Assembly: GCA_032622095.1 (NCBI GenBank)
Contig: CP136066.1
Coordinates: forward strand, 194,050,816 to 194,114,815
Source of the DNA: Siphonodentalium dalli
Lineage: Eukaryota > Mollusca > Scaphopoda > Gadilida > Siphonodentaliidae
Length of the DNA stretch: 64,000 bases
Reading direction: 5' to 3'
In this document: positions 32,646-44,157 of the stretch, piece after piece
How positions within the stretch are numbered: the stretch's first letter is position 1
How the letters are laid out: each line of letters opens with the position of its first letter
Program-made: the position numbers and the translations under genes
Notes under the pieces: generated by a model
Database searches by the model: none
Told to the model about the DNA's origin: nothing
What the model saw: only the letters and a program-made list of their open reading frames with translations

Positions 32646-34690
32646 TCGACTCGAGCTTGTTTCTATTGTTTTAACATATTCCATGATGTATTGTAATTGG
32701 AAGGGTTTAGCTGGCAGGTCAATGGATTTACTTACATTATTATTGCACCGATCAAATCAACAAACGTAATATATTCTGGAAAAAACATGTCACGAGTTAT
32801 AACAACTATTAAGCCGTTTTCAATATATCGCAAATACTGGGGGCAAATAAATAAATAAATAACAGTCTTGTATAGCGTAAAACCCGCCGAAGTGCTCTAA
32901 AACGTTTGACATGTTAAACATAAAATACAATTGCAAATATAAGACACAATTATTGACATCAACAAAAATGTACAACTATAAGTGCGACGTTACTAAGAAA
33001 TACAAAAGCGCATAAAATTACAAATCGAAAAAATTATTAAAAAGTTACTGGTAAATTGGGGGTGATAACAGGCTAAAAAATGCTAACAGCGAAAAAATGG
33101 GTAAAATGGCGAACGGGTAACAAGCTAAAAATAACGTGAAAAGGGGGGTAAAATGGGGAAAGATCGGGAAACGAGTAAAATTGAATCGAAAAATATTGAT
33201 GAGACTAAGGTGCTTAATTAGTGATCCAAACAGTATAAAAGATAGAATATTATCAACAGGGAGTATTTGCATTAGTATTTGTTTTTGTTTGTTTGTTGGT
33301 ATTTTAAGATAAAAAAAACAGTTATCAAACACATATGTACACGAGTTAAGTTCAGCTGGTGTTTTTCTTACAAATGCTCTGGTCTTTATGTTACAATATC
33401 AAGTAAACACTAACTGCTGTAGATATCGCTGGTGCCGACTATCCAATAAGTATTTTATGGCGTCGAGTCAGTATATATGTACAATACTTACACAGTAACA
33501 GAGCACCAAATTTACACCACGATTGGAATTGTGGTTTTATACACGAGCCTTTTTGGCGAGTGGTTAAAAAGGCAATATCACGAGTGGTGAAAAGTTGGTA
33601 CCCTCGGCTACTATGGGTTTATTTTATTTATGCCATAATTATTAGTTTTGATTTGTTCCCCGAATTCAACTACTCCGCTGTTTACTTTCAAAATGTATCC
33701 TCACCGAGACACAAACACGAAGCTATAAGGAATGTGCGTCACCGTCACAACGTTACCGTCATGACGTCTGTCTGTTTCTAAGTCATCAGTCACTTGATAT
33801 CCCCATTCAACTGTTTCCTTGTTCATAAAACACTATGACAAGCTAGTGATGCAGGCAATTCTCCTCGTATGCATGTAACTGATGTTATAACAACAAGAAA
33901 TATTTTTGATAACTATGATATAGTTCTACTATGGGTATAAACGTTTAACCCATGCAATGACGTTCGAAAAATTACACCCAAATTATTAGAAATATATAAT
34001 ACCCACAGTAGGGTGTACAGATAAAATAAAGATGAAATTTACAAAATAGGTGATACACACACAGTAGCATAGGCAATTATGGTATAAAACTAGTTTACGT
34101 ATTATACAACCTATTTTAATTCTCGTAACATAACAAGGATGTAACAAACCCTCATCCCTCAAACCGCCAATGTGCCTGATGCTATTCAATCTAACACTAA
34201 TGCCCCAAATTCGGCTCTGTCGGATCTATAAAATGGACGGGTAGTGTGGCGCATTGGTTGTGAATTTTAATTTCCGCATCTGATAGATTGGATATCGGTC
34301 GAAGAAGGATAACTCAATACTATACAGACTTGGAATTCATGCACAAATCTCGGCCTGTACAAATGTATTTTCTCCATCCAAAATGTTCTTGTTTGCTATC
34401 AATCAACAGGAGCTTATTTGATATTGAAATAATTTCTCCTCTAAATTTCTTTAGATAGATAAGTTTATTTGGCAAAACATCCTTATAAGGAGAGGATACA
34501 TACACAATAACATATAATTGTACATTGTGTATTGAACAGTATAATAAATTATATTAATAGAAAGTAATGCATAACCTCAGTAAGTTGAATGTGCATAGGA
34601 TCGTCTCGTCTGGATTTATACATTGATTTATGATTCGATGCTCATCGCGAGCGGAGAATAATCTTATGATCATACGACAAATTCAAGTGA
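32646..34690. other. No gene seen; one dispersed repeat
   Basis: Mostly AT-rich with A/G-rich low complexity at 33050-33330, which produces a spurious Phe/Leu-rich minus frame. The stretch 34215-34335 ('ggtcgaagaaggataactcaatactatacag') is repeated at about 35020-35165 and 37015-37155. Confidence 0.4.
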
Positions 34691-34694
34691 ATGT

Positions 34695-34990
34695 TTTTGA
34701 AATACTTTTGGATAAGATTTTGACAAGCTGTTCAGTTTGTGTCATGCTTTCAGAGTCTGGGAACTGTGTCTTCATAATGTTTATGAGTTCGAGACGTGGT
34801 GTGCGGTAATCGCTGCATTCTAACAGAAAGTGTGTTTCGTCTTTTCATGAACTGATACATGAAATGTTACTATTTTTAACAATTACAATGTAACTTTTGA
34901 AAAACTTAAAACTGAAATGTGTGCAGATATCACCAGATACCCCTCCTGTGCTTGGTTTTTGGTGAACAAAAAGGTTACAAATAAACTCCC
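34695..34990 (-). pseudogene. LINE ORF2 C-terminal fragment
   Basis: Minus-strand residues 'KDETHFLLECSDYRTPRLEL' then 'INIMKTQFPDSESM' then 'TEQLVKILSKSISKTFT' match the C-terminal tail of non-LTR retrotransposon ORF2 proteins. The motif 'C..(D/E)E.HFLLEC..Y...R' follows the reverse transcriptase there. An in-frame TGA just before 'KDETHFLLEC' and frameshifts further upstream show decay. The polymerase and endonuclease are absent. Confidence 0.7.
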
Positions 34991-35019
34991 GAGCCTCATA
35001 TCAAGCTTACCATGCCATT

Positions 35020-35165
35020 CTCATTGTTGAACCATGTCTTCTGTCTGGGCATGGGGCGTTTGAGCTTTGGCAATCAGTAATTGTGATTTATGGTTGCAGC
35101 ATCTGATAGTTGAAAGATCGGTCAAAGAAGAATAACTCAATTATATACATATGTGGAATCGCCCT
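35020..35165. repeat. Dispersed repeat J (three copies)
   Basis: 'GGTCAAAGAAGAATAACTCA' and neighbouring sequence recur at 34215-34335 and 37015-37155. The spacing to the LINE ORF2 tail suggests that it belongs to the same retroelement or to a duplicated block. Confidence 0.55.
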
Positions 35166-35904
35166 TCTCGGGAAAAATTACAATTTTATATATATAAATA
35201 TGACCAAGTTCCCACGTAAGACAACCCAGAAACGACTGTCAAATGTAATCTGACACTATTTATTTCGGATAAGACTATACAGGCTGTAAAAGAAAATAAG
35301 GAAATAATAGAATACAAATTACATTAGATAATTTTGATAGCAAAATAAATGAATGCATGGAAGCCGACGAAAATAGGAAATATTATTTGAATTAGAACTG
35401 GCGTTATGGCGAATATCAGAACTACGCGAGGAACGCAGCAATTCATGCCGTTTCCAAGCTAGGAATAAGATTAGTAAATATCACCTTTGTGTCAGAATAG
35501 TTAAGATCGAAATGACGGAACCCGTGATTTCATAACTACATAAATTGGCATAAATAATTAAAAGAATTATTAGCCCGTCAATTAGCTACTAATGATATAA
35601 TTTAGTTGTTATAATACTGGTTGCAGTATATATTAAATACAATTGAAACATGATCAAATATGACATCAGGAGACAATGTGCGACAGACTGTTCTCAACCA
35701 GCAGTTGATCTATGGTTGATAGCGGTGCAAGATATGATATAATATAATATCAAAATAATAATTATGGTGAAGCATGCATACTCTCCCACAAAAACGTGCA
35801 CTGTATAATGCACATGTGTTTACTGCATAGTAGTTTACGTGTTTCTGAACAATGTGGGTTCAGGGGTCACATAATAGTTAAGTCCGAGATCAACCATCGC
35901 GAGC
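35166..35904. other. No gene seen
   Basis: AT-rich and unassigned. Confidence 0.3.
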
Positions 35905-35911
35905 GTCTGTG

Positions 35912-36116
35912 CAGGCTATTCTCCCGAAAATCCGAACATTATCTGCTTATAAAGAACTTGTTTTAGGTAGATAATCACCTTAGAATCGATATTGTGCTGA
36001 AAATGAGGCAATTTTAGTGATGACTCCATTGTATGCTTATTTCAAAATCAAATAATCACATTATGTACATATGTCACATAGGTCGATTGCGTGCGTATTT
36101 GAGCGAGGATATGTTG
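35912..36116 (+). mobile_element. Family A MITE, short, perfect 7-bp duplication
   Basis: CAGGCTATTCTCCCGAAAAT to GCGAGGATATGTTG, only about 205 bp because of an internal deletion. GTCTGTG flanks it exactly on both sides (35905-35911 and 36117-36123). Confidence 0.9.
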
Positions 36117-36359
36117 GTCTGTGATATGGATATAATTACTCATATTTTCTGTCCTGACTGATACATGAAATATAAATACACATTACACAAACCTTGAAAG
36201 ACAATTTATCTTTTAAAACACTTTAAAATGAAATGTTTGTAACACCAGATACCCATTTTGCGCTTTTTATGAATAATACAAACGTGTGCCCAGAAATTAG
36301 TCTCATCCAAATTGTTGTCATTGGAAGTTTTCCCAGAAAGAGACAGCACGTCTAAAGTG

Positions 36360-36626
36360 TTATGTTATGTTGACCGTATATATATCTTCCCTGAAGCCAC
36401 CGCCCTTCTCGGTTACCTTGTTGTATTCCTCTGAAACGTATACATTTAGTCTAGTATTCCCAAAATATAGTTTGTGTTTCTTTAATTTCCGCTTCGCGTT
36501 CAAGTCTGGATCAGCATCTATATAACATATACTTAAAGATGTATTCGGGGTTACTGATATCGTGTAAACACTCTTGCTTGACCATAATGCATAACACACG
36601 TTTGCGTTGGGAATATAATCTGTCAA
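36360..36626 (-). CDS. Unrecognised possible exon or gene fragment
   Basis: A minus-strand frame of 88 codons with ordinary amino-acid composition: 'VCYALWSSKSVYTISVTPNT', then 'YIDADPDLNAKRKLKKHKLY', then 'EYNKVTEKGGGF'. It ends in a TAA. An AG-type acceptor ('cttgacag') lies at its 5' side, but the pyrimidine tract is weak. Sequence around its 3' end (36270-36410) is duplicated at 36710-36850 in the same orientation, where the coding part is not preserved. I do not recognise the product. It may be a repeat-borne frame and not a host exon. Confidence 0.25.
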   Translation of the reverse strand: MTDYIPNANVCYALWSSKSVYTISVTPNTSLSICYIDADPDLNAKRKLKKHKLYFGNTRLNVYVSEEYNKVTEKGGGFREDIYTVNIT

Positions 36627-36709
36627 GTCTAGAATTAATGTTATTTAATAGAATACTTGAGGGAGAATTAAATTGACAGAATTTTCTTTTTGTATAATAT
36701 AACCTGTGA

Positions 36710-36850
36710 AGATGTGTCGACTCTTCTTCTAGTAAAATTGTTCACCGCCAAAAAGCTAGTAGCCTTCCCAGAAATAGACTTTATAAAACATTGGTGCCGT
36801 ATCTAGAGTTATCGAACCATATATATATCCTTGAATTCAGCCGCCATTCT
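36710..36850. repeat. Tandemly duplicated segment
   Basis: 'CCATATATATATCCTTGAAT' with its surroundings matches 'CCGTATATATATCTTCCCTG' at 36370-36390 and the 140 bp around it. This is a local duplication about 440 bp apart. Confidence 0.55.
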
Positions 36851-37520
36851 TATGTTTATATATCATCCAGGGGCAACAGGAAGACAACCAACCATAGTCA
36901 TGCTGCTCCTGTACAATACTTATCATATACTTGTTAACGATTTTTTTTGTTATATATCATTTGTTATAGTACAAATCAAATTACTAATAAACTCAAATCT
37001 TGATATCAAGCTTCTAATTGTTGAACATAGTCTTTTGCACGAGTTTGAGTCGTCGGAGATTTGGCGATCAGTCATTGTGAATTCTGATTTCTGTATCTGA
37101 TTGATTGACAATTGGTCGAAGAAGGATAACTCAATACTATACAGATGTTGAATCTCTATTCCCGGCTGACAATTTTATATGAACACTGTATAATGCCAGT
37201 ATGTTTCTTGCATAGACCCACCCCTGGTCAAGTGTTCCTGCTAATATGCTATGATGCTGGTGGTCCTGCAGAATTGCTATGATGTGGGTAGGGCAAACTG
37301 ATGCCGTTCCGAAAAAGTACCGTTATTTTTTCTAAAGTTGTCATTTTCGCGGTGTTTGGCTAATCCGAGCGATTTGAGAAAGCAACCAGTGTGTGTATGA
37401 AACATTCAAGAACATGTATTTTTGTAAAATGTAATAATGCCTGCGCTGGTGTTTCTAAAACGACATGAATAACAATATTGATTATAGTCGAGTTTCAACA
37501 ACTAATACAACCAGTATTAA

Positions 37521-37759
37521 CCCTTTCAGTGCCAAGTCCGATTTTTGTATCAACCCATATACCCTGTGCCAATGCATTCTCTTATATATGCGAGTCGACA
37601 ATAGGTCGCCTCGCACATACAAGAGAATGCATTGGCCTAACAATTTTTCATCATTTGTTATTATTTTATCTAAAAAAAAGAATTTTGTTTTAATTTTTTT
37701 AGGGCCGATTTTACAGACCGTAAATTAGGGCCGATCTCCGGCCCCTGGCACTGAAAGGG
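37521..37759. mobile_element. TTAA-flanked element with family P hairpin, 239 bp
   Basis: TTAA at 37517-37520 and at 37760-37763 flanks CCCTTTCAGTGCC and GGCACTGAAAGGG, a perfect 13-bp inverted repeat with piggyBac-type CCCTTT ends. A family P hairpin occupies 37568-37636 and is followed by 'cctaacaatttttcatca', as in the 12.8-kb copy. Confidence 0.9.
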
Positions 37760-38004
37760 TTAAACATATTTCGCAATAGATATGTTATTGAATGTTTGAC
37801 ACGAATAATCATGACGTTAACAGTGCCATTCAATTACTGGACATCAGCCAACCCACTGGTAGCATTCGGATCACGGATTGCATACCCCACCAAGAAAATG
37901 TCAGTGGTAAATGCATGGCAATTACATACGAGACTTAATATATATCGATGGGATGGTACTGTACATTAATGTGCTTTTACAGTGACTTATTTTAATACAT
38001 GTTA

Positions 38005-38530
38005 CAAATACGGGCGGCGTTGGTGGTGGGTATGCTGTTAAAATATTCACCTCCGTCAAAAACCGCCATAAACAGAAATAATAGTAAAATATAGATACAC
38101 TTTATTCTTATACCAATCAGAAATATGGCATAAACAGTATGTTATTGTCAATTTTGTCCTTTGTTATGTAAACAAAAGCAAAAAACGTTACGTTACCTGG
38201 CTTTTGTTTAGATCCGGATATGGTAACATAAAGAGTGTTATTTGTTACTGTATTCCTTATATGGAAATAATAAAGAGCGTTTTTTATCATTTGTGTGTGA
38301 TTAACGGTTCACCAATATAATTGCGCTGTGTTATGTAAACAGAAGCACAACTTCTGTAACACGAGCAGGCTCTTGTTTACGTACACCATCGTACGTCTTG
38401 ACAACAATATACTATTTACGCGCTGATTATGTTTGGCATATGAACAAAACTATATATTTTTTAATATTCCTTGTGTTGATGGCGATTTGAACAAATATGA
38501 ATATTTCTGCAACGAACGCCGCCCGTGCCT
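38005..38530 (+). mobile_element. Family D MITE
   Basis: Homologous to 42765-43258 throughout ('aaaaccgccataaacagaaat', 'aaagagcgtttttta', 'aggctcttgtttacg'). The ends read 'CGGGCGGCGTTGG' and 'CGAACGCCGCCCG', followed by TTTAAA. The left TTAA has decayed. Confidence 0.8.
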
Positions 38531-38826
38531 TTAAAGTCAATTCCACCATAAACGACGCGGGCATAATCACTCGGATGGAGGGTTGAACACCCAACAGAAA
38601 ACCCAGCGACGAGTGCATGACAGTTAAATAATTATCACAGAGGATAAATGGTAACTCCTTCACCACCTCCCCGTGGCTGTACTCATGTATGGGGAGTTGA
38701 TACACAGTGTCTTGCTAAGAATCAGCATTGTACGATAATTTTTTGGACATGATAATCGAGTCTGTTGACTCCTCATGGTACTGTTCCGATACATTCAAGG
38801 TCGGGAGAACACAATAATTGCCACCG

Positions 38827-39259
38827 ATGGGATCATTGTCACAAGGCATTGGAGGCATCGATAACATTCGTAGTCAGTTTTTCAAACCGATCACAAATGT
38901 AGCAGGTTTTCACATGCGATCACATATGTAGCCAGCTTTTCAAATCATATCGTATTATGACGCAATATGTGACGTCATCGCGTGAAAAAGCTACCAAAAG
39001 AACTCGGGCAATTCCATGACAGTAGCTATATAACTGATTAACTAATATTCAATTTATTTCCTCCATTATAAATGTAAGTTGTTTTTCATTCATCTACTCA
39101 AGAATGTGATTTGCCAACCAATTAGTCTCGTTCATTAAACAGACATGAATATGAAAAGCTGGCTACGAATTTGATCGCCCTTGAAAATCTGCCAACAGGT
39201 GTGATCAATTTGAAAAGCTGGCTACGAATGTGATCGATGCCTTGTGACAATGACCCCAT
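38827..39259. mobile_element. Foldback element (family F), 433 bp
   Basis: Arms of about 125 bp run from 'ATTGTCACAAGGCAT' inwards, each with internal repeats of 'AAAAGCTGGCTACGAATGTG' (two or three times per arm). The centre of about 180 bp contains 'TGACGTCATCGCG'. There is no coding sequence and no clear target duplication. Confidence 0.75.
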
Positions 39260-40223
39260 GAGCCTAAATGCAACACTAAATAAAGGAAATATTGTGCGAT
39301 AAAATAAAACAATTACCTGGCATTTTCACATTAATGTATCCTTCAGTTTGGTACTTTTATGTACATCAACAGAAATGATATATATCTTACATTAAGATTT
39401 TCATGTAATTTAAGTAGTTTTACTAGTTTGGCACTGTTAACGTCGCGTGGAACTGCTTATCATTATCGAAAACAATACAATATCAGAATAGCGGTGCGTT
39501 TTAGGAATGGGCAGTCACTCGGATATTCTCCTGAACGCACGGACCTCTGATTCTGAATATCTGTATCATGCATCACATAAACGTCTCTTGAGCATTTTAC
39601 TGTGGGTGTTGGATTGGCGAGTCTAGCATGCAATTCGTTATATGGCCTCAGCTGTGTCTACGACTATTGTTTATTTTGGGCCACTAATTGTTTGTCGATC
39701 AAAATCTTAAGTTTTACCCATACTGTTGAAAGTTTATCAAAAGGATAAAAATCATGGCCGTTGTACAAATTTGTGTTTATATATATTAAACACTAATAAC
39801 TGAGGGTGGCATGATATAGATCACGATGCCATCCATGTGTTTTGACTTCATATACCACCCGAGGGAATCAACTACATTCTTACAAACGCTGGGCAAATGT
39901 GATTTCGTCAGACCGAACAAACTGAGTTAGCCAGTAAGACACAAAAGTGTGTGACAAAACGACTTCTTTTTTCAAGGATAATATTTCTACTTTGCTAATT
40001 GGGAACTTTTTCCAGCTCAGCTTGTTTGAATGAGTAGGGTTTTGCCATACAACGGACCAACCCTCATATCGATGGCACTTTTTTTTGGTGGTTCCGTCAC
40101 AGACACAATTTGGCCCAGTGCGAGGTGATACTTAATTAACATCACATTGTATGAAATCAAATATGGTAAACTTTTTAACACTTATGCCTAGAGGGCTGAC
40201 GGACACTCTGTGACGTGGCTGTG
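39260..40223. other. No gene seen
   Basis: AT-rich and unassigned, up to the left end of the piggyBac-like element. Confidence 0.3.
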
Positions 40224-40228
40224 CTACT

Positions 40229-40252
40229 CCTCAATAACGTGATTTGACGTGT
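40229..40252 (+). repeat. piggyBac-like left terminal inverted repeat
   Basis: CCTCAATAACGTGATTTGAC followed by GTGT. It matches the reverse complement of 62371-62394 at 21 of 24 positions. The preceding CTAC (40224-40227) sits where TTAA would be expected and may be a decayed TTAA. It lies about 420 bp upstream of the transposase start. Confidence 0.75.
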
Positions 40253-40265
40253 TTATTTTGCACAA

Positions 40266-40312
40266 TTGTGTGTGTGGGGGTGTGTGTGTCGGGGTGTGTG
40301 TGTGTGTGTGTA
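40266..40312. repeat. (GT)n microsatellite with G interruptions
   Basis: 'GTGTGTGTGGGGGTGTGTGT' and continuation, just inside the left terminal repeat. Confidence 0.9.
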
Positions 40313-40668
40313 AACTTGTGAATCATTTCTTGCTGTCGTCACAATACAAAAATTATGAAAATAAACAATTCTCGAACTTAATCTGTAGTTAATAAATCTT
40401 TACCAAAACCCTCCCAGCTTGTTCTTCAATCCATATTCCCCTGTAATAAATTCTTTTTGTTGGTATTTTATTTCTCTTTGTATGTATATGATGGGAAATT
40501 AAAAAAAAGAAAGCACCATCGGCAAAACACGAGCGAAAATTTCACGGTACACGTGTTGTTTACTTGAGCGATAGGGGGTAATTCTTGAGGTACAAGGGAG
40601 GTAAAATTGAATATTTAAATGCAGACGAGTGCAATATTTGGGGGTAGAATACCAAAGTCTTTCTACAG

Positions 40669-41726
40669 ATGCTGGATTCGTTGTTAACAAATGAAGAAGC
40701 ACTACAGGTGTTGGAAGCGTCGGACGCCGGAAGCGATTTTGAGGGATATCATAAAGAGGCGTTGGATATTTTTAATTCGGACAACGATGCAAGTGAATTC
40801 AGTGTGTTTAATTCAGAGTCAGACGGGGAGTGCGAACAAAACATATCCGAGGATGAGAGTGATTCAGAAACAATTATTAACAGCACAATAAATGTAAACT
40901 GTGATGCTCCAAACTTTCGTCCCATACTCCCGGACGTGTTTAATGCGGAGGAAGCCACCCGCTTGATTTTTTTAAACGTTCATGGAGGATGGCATGTGTG
41001 AACATATTGCAAAAAATACCAATGCATATGACGAAATCATTACTAGTGAAAAGTGAGTGGGAGATCCCCGTTGGTCCCAACAAATGCTGCAGAAATTCGG
41101 GCCTATTTAGGCCTTAATCTACTAATAGGTGTGTCACCAAAGCCAAGTTATTCGGATTATTGGAGCAAAAATGATTTCATGGGCAATGCTGATTTCCAGA
41201 AAACAACGACGAAGGCGCGGTATGAAAACTTACACAATAATTACATCTGAATGTTGAGGCAGCGAGAACACGGATAAGTGATCCCGAATATCATCATATC
41301 AACAAGGCTAAGCCCATGTGTGATGGGACAAGTAACAATTACATGTAATATTTCAAACATACTAAATAGGTTTCTGTAGATGAAGCCATGAAGGGTTATA
41401 GAGGTCGCTCAGAAATTAGACAGTACATGCCAAATAAGCCCGACAAATTTGGTATAAAATACTGGGAAACGTGCGATGGAAGAAACCATTTCATGAGCAA
41501 ATACCAACTGTATACAGGCAAAAGAGACCGCACTGACATCCAAAACAAATATGGCTAGGGTATAGAGTTATTCGGGATATGAGCAGAGAGCTGACACTCA
41601 AAGTACATGTGCTATTCTACGATGGGTATTTTACTAGGGTTCCACTCATTTGTCACCTGAGAAGGGATGGCCTATATATATGTGCCACGCTTAACCTGAG
41701 CAGAAAGGGTCCGAAAGAAATAAAAG
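40669..41726 (+). pseudogene. piggyBac-like transposase, N-terminal two thirds
   Basis: An acidic N-terminal region ('SDAGSDFEGYHKEALDIF', 'SESDGECEQ') is followed by the DDE_Tnp_1_7 core in broken frames: 'AEIRAYLGLNLLIGVSPKPS' with 'DYWS', then 'VDEAMKGYRGRSEIRQYMPN' with 'KPDKFGIKYW', then 'YQLYTGK', 'VLFYDGYFT' and 'CATLNLSRKGPKEIK'. The first catalytic Asp (VDEAM) and the one in FYDGYFT are visible. Frameshifts near 40975 and 41045, stops after 'HNNYI' and several others kill it. The start at 40669 is chosen because the acidic region follows directly. Coding similarity stops at 41726-41728, where family G sequence begins or a splice donor (AAAAG|GTCAGC) could lie. The missing C-terminal third is at 60992-61563. 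Confidence 0.9.
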
Positions 41727-41728
41727 GT

Positions 41729-42495
41729 CAGCCGACCACAGTGTCCCCCGAAATCGTGGCAAGTCGACGCCGCTTTGTTAAAGAAATTAAATGAAATGAA
41801 AGGGTTAATAATTCCGTAAAGAAATAATTTTCCCGTCATCTATATACATGGTGCACATCTCCAATATGTGGGTGACAATACTCTGAAGTTTCAAATATCT
41901 ACGATCAAAACTGTAGGAGGAGTCGATTACGCCATGAAGGTACCCTCATACAGAAAGGTCCATAACTCTGGGAAAAAATCATTGGATCAAACTCAAATTC
42001 GAACTTGACCTCTATTTTGATATAAACGACCCACAAAAAAAACGGAATTTTCAATTGAACAGTCCAAACTTGAGTTATCATCCAGAAACCAAAGAAAAAA
42101 CAAGAAAAATTTAATTTTCTAAGTCGAAAAAAACTTTAGATATCATCCGGAAACCGAAAAAGTGAGAAATGTTCTAAGTAAAAACAATTGTAAAAAGGGA
42201 AATAACTCCATAAAAGAACATCGGATCAAACCCATAATTGCTGAGCACCTGTGTTCTTGGTTGAGACACCTACATACAAAGTTTAAATCAAATCGGATGA
42301 TAATTACTGGAGTTATAACTCCGGACGGACGCGGCTGATTACAATAGTCCTCCGAAAATTTTGGGGGACAATTACAGTTCAAGTTCGATTTTGGGTTCCG
42401 CTTATCAATGTTTACCAGATTTATTGTATTTTGGAGTAGTGCAATTAAAAGTGGCTAAATGGGCATATTTTGCCATTCCCTAGCAATGCTCTTGT
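41729..42495 (+). mobile_element. Family G element(s) inside piggyBac
   Basis: It begins 'CAGCCGACCACAGTGTCCCC', as at 15.08 kb. It passes 'CAAACTTGAGTTATCATCC' and 'ACTCCGGACGGACG' to 'CCTCCGAAAATTTTGGGGGA' (about 42350-42372). A second family G tail follows and ends at 'agcaatgctcttgttc' (about 42495). An almost identical body is present at 60.02-60.48 kb. Confidence 0.75.
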
Positions 42496-42522
42496 TCTCA
42501 TATAAGATCATCTTCCTTTCAG

Positions 42523-42729
42523 GTTGTAGAAGAGAGAACAGCAGCCGATGAGAGGAGACATAACCAGGCACAGCTTTCATCCTGGATTTCAATGAATCGT
42601 CTAATAGACGAGTGTACCAAACGTTGCCCAGAGGGAACTTTGGTGCCTTCAAAAAGTCTAGTTAAGACTCCAATTTACATCTAAGAACCCATATACCAAA
42701 ACAGCGCAGGATTCAAATAACAAATCCAG
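42523..42729 (+). pseudogene. Unclassified DDE-like gene, exon 1 (first visible)
   Basis: A pyrimidine-rich acceptor ('cttcctttcag') precedes 'VVEERTAADERRHNQAQ', 'SSWISMNRLIDECTKRC' and 'PEGTLVPSKSLV'. One extra A near 42665 shifts the frame, after which 'LRLQFTSKNPYTKTAQDSNN' and 'KS' continue. The exon ends at CCAG|GTTAGT. The last two bases (AG) join the first G of exon 2 to give Arg. Earlier exons are not seen because the upstream side is occupied by family G and piggyBac sequence. From memory, uncharacterised multicopy proteins of marine invertebrates have a similar segment, but no function is established for them. Confidence 0.7.
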
Positions 42730-42764
42730 GTTAGTTCGGTATTTGGTATCAAGACAGGCCTTAA

Positions 42765-43258
42765 AGACACGGTTGGCCTTGGCGGTGGGTATCCTGTGAA
42801 AATATCTCCACCCGTCAAAAACCGCCACAAACAGAAAGAACATCAAAATGTAGATAGACGTTGTCCGTATACAAATAAGAAATATCGCATAAACAGTATA
42901 TTATGGTCATATGTTTGACCATTGTTATGTAAACAACAGCATAAAAAGTAACTTTTCTAGTGTTTGTTTATATTATGATGGTAAACATAAAGAGCGTTCT
43001 TTGTTGGTGAATACCTGATATGGAACTAATAAAGAGCGTTTATGCCATTTGTGTGTGATTAGCCAGTAGCATTGTGCTGTCTTCTGTAACACAATCAGGC
43101 TCTTGCTTAGGTAAAATATAGTAGGTCTTTATGATAACATGCTGTTTACGCGATGGTCATGGTATATATGAACGGAACTGTGTGTGTTTTAATGTTTTTC
43201 TGTTTACGGTGTTTGGAACAAATATGAATATTTTCGACAATAAAGGCCACACGTGCCT
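42765..43258 (+). mobile_element. Family D MITE, 494 bp
   Basis: TTAA at 42761-42764 and at 43259-43262. Ends are AGACACGGTTGGCCTTGG and CCACACGTGCCT. It inserted about 30 bp downstream of exon 1 of the unclassified gene, within the intron. Confidence 0.9.
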
Positions 43259-43262
43259 TTAA

Positions 43263-44157
43263 GATTAGATGAGAATCACCGAATCGATTCCCGTAAATTC
43301 TCACATATCGTTGTTTGACGTGGAACACTTGGGTGATCGAATGCGAATACAGAATATTAAAAGTAGCTGTTCAAAAAAATGTTATATCCAAATTACATGT
43401 AGCAGCAAGCAACGTCATTGTTGTCCATATATATTCAATTGATGTGAATTATATGCGATGACTCTATTTCTATTTGGCATAATCATTGCCATTTGTTTTA
43501 CCAGGGATTTTTTTTCCCCAAATTAAGGAGTAAATATTTACATTTCTGCGGAGTTAAGATGTTTTGTAATCTGAAAATTGAATTAGTGAATAATATGAGT
43601 TTAATGATTCAGGTCCAATATAAAATACATTGTAATACGACCCTGCCTAACTATGCTTAAAAGCCATGTCCTGATTGGCCAGTGGCCCGAGTTACCATGG
43701 CTATCTCGTTCCAGTTTTGTGGTACAATTCTACTTTTTCCAATTGTACCACAAAAAAATCGGTTTATTCAGATCGCCGCACGCGACTTTTCCAGTCTTTT
43801 CTAACTCCGCGAAAACGGAGCAACAACGGAGTACACCCGCACGTGCACCCGTAACCCTTTGAATTTTGCTACATCTTGACAACCGTTAACGAGAGAACAA
43901 TCTTACAAGGCTTGTGAATTTTCTGGCGATTCGTCGTTTGAACGCAGTTTGGTTGCCAATGAATATGGTCCAGATGATGTTATGGTATGTTGATATATGT
44001 TACTACCAAAGAAAGTTACTTAGTAAGTATATTAGGACTAAATGACAAAATAAATCAGTAAAATTTTATTTTCCATGGGCTGTGCATTCGAATCTCGATC
44101 ATATTCGATATTTCGGAATCAAGTTGAAACTGAAAGCGTTTATTTTGTTCACCAGAG
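43263..44157. other. Intronic stretch with a GTGGTACAATT repeat fragment
   Basis: At 43712-43800, 'TTTTGTGGTACAATTCTACT' and 'AATTGTACCACAAAAAAATC' form a small inverted pair. The same motif builds the array at 50.4-50.9 kb and the hairpin at 53.2 kb. Nothing else is recognised. Confidence 0.5.

Noticed and set aside
33045-33332. 95-codon Phe/Leu/Pro-rich minus-strand frame
   Set aside because: Translated from an A/G-rich low-complexity stretch. No signal or family features beyond composition.
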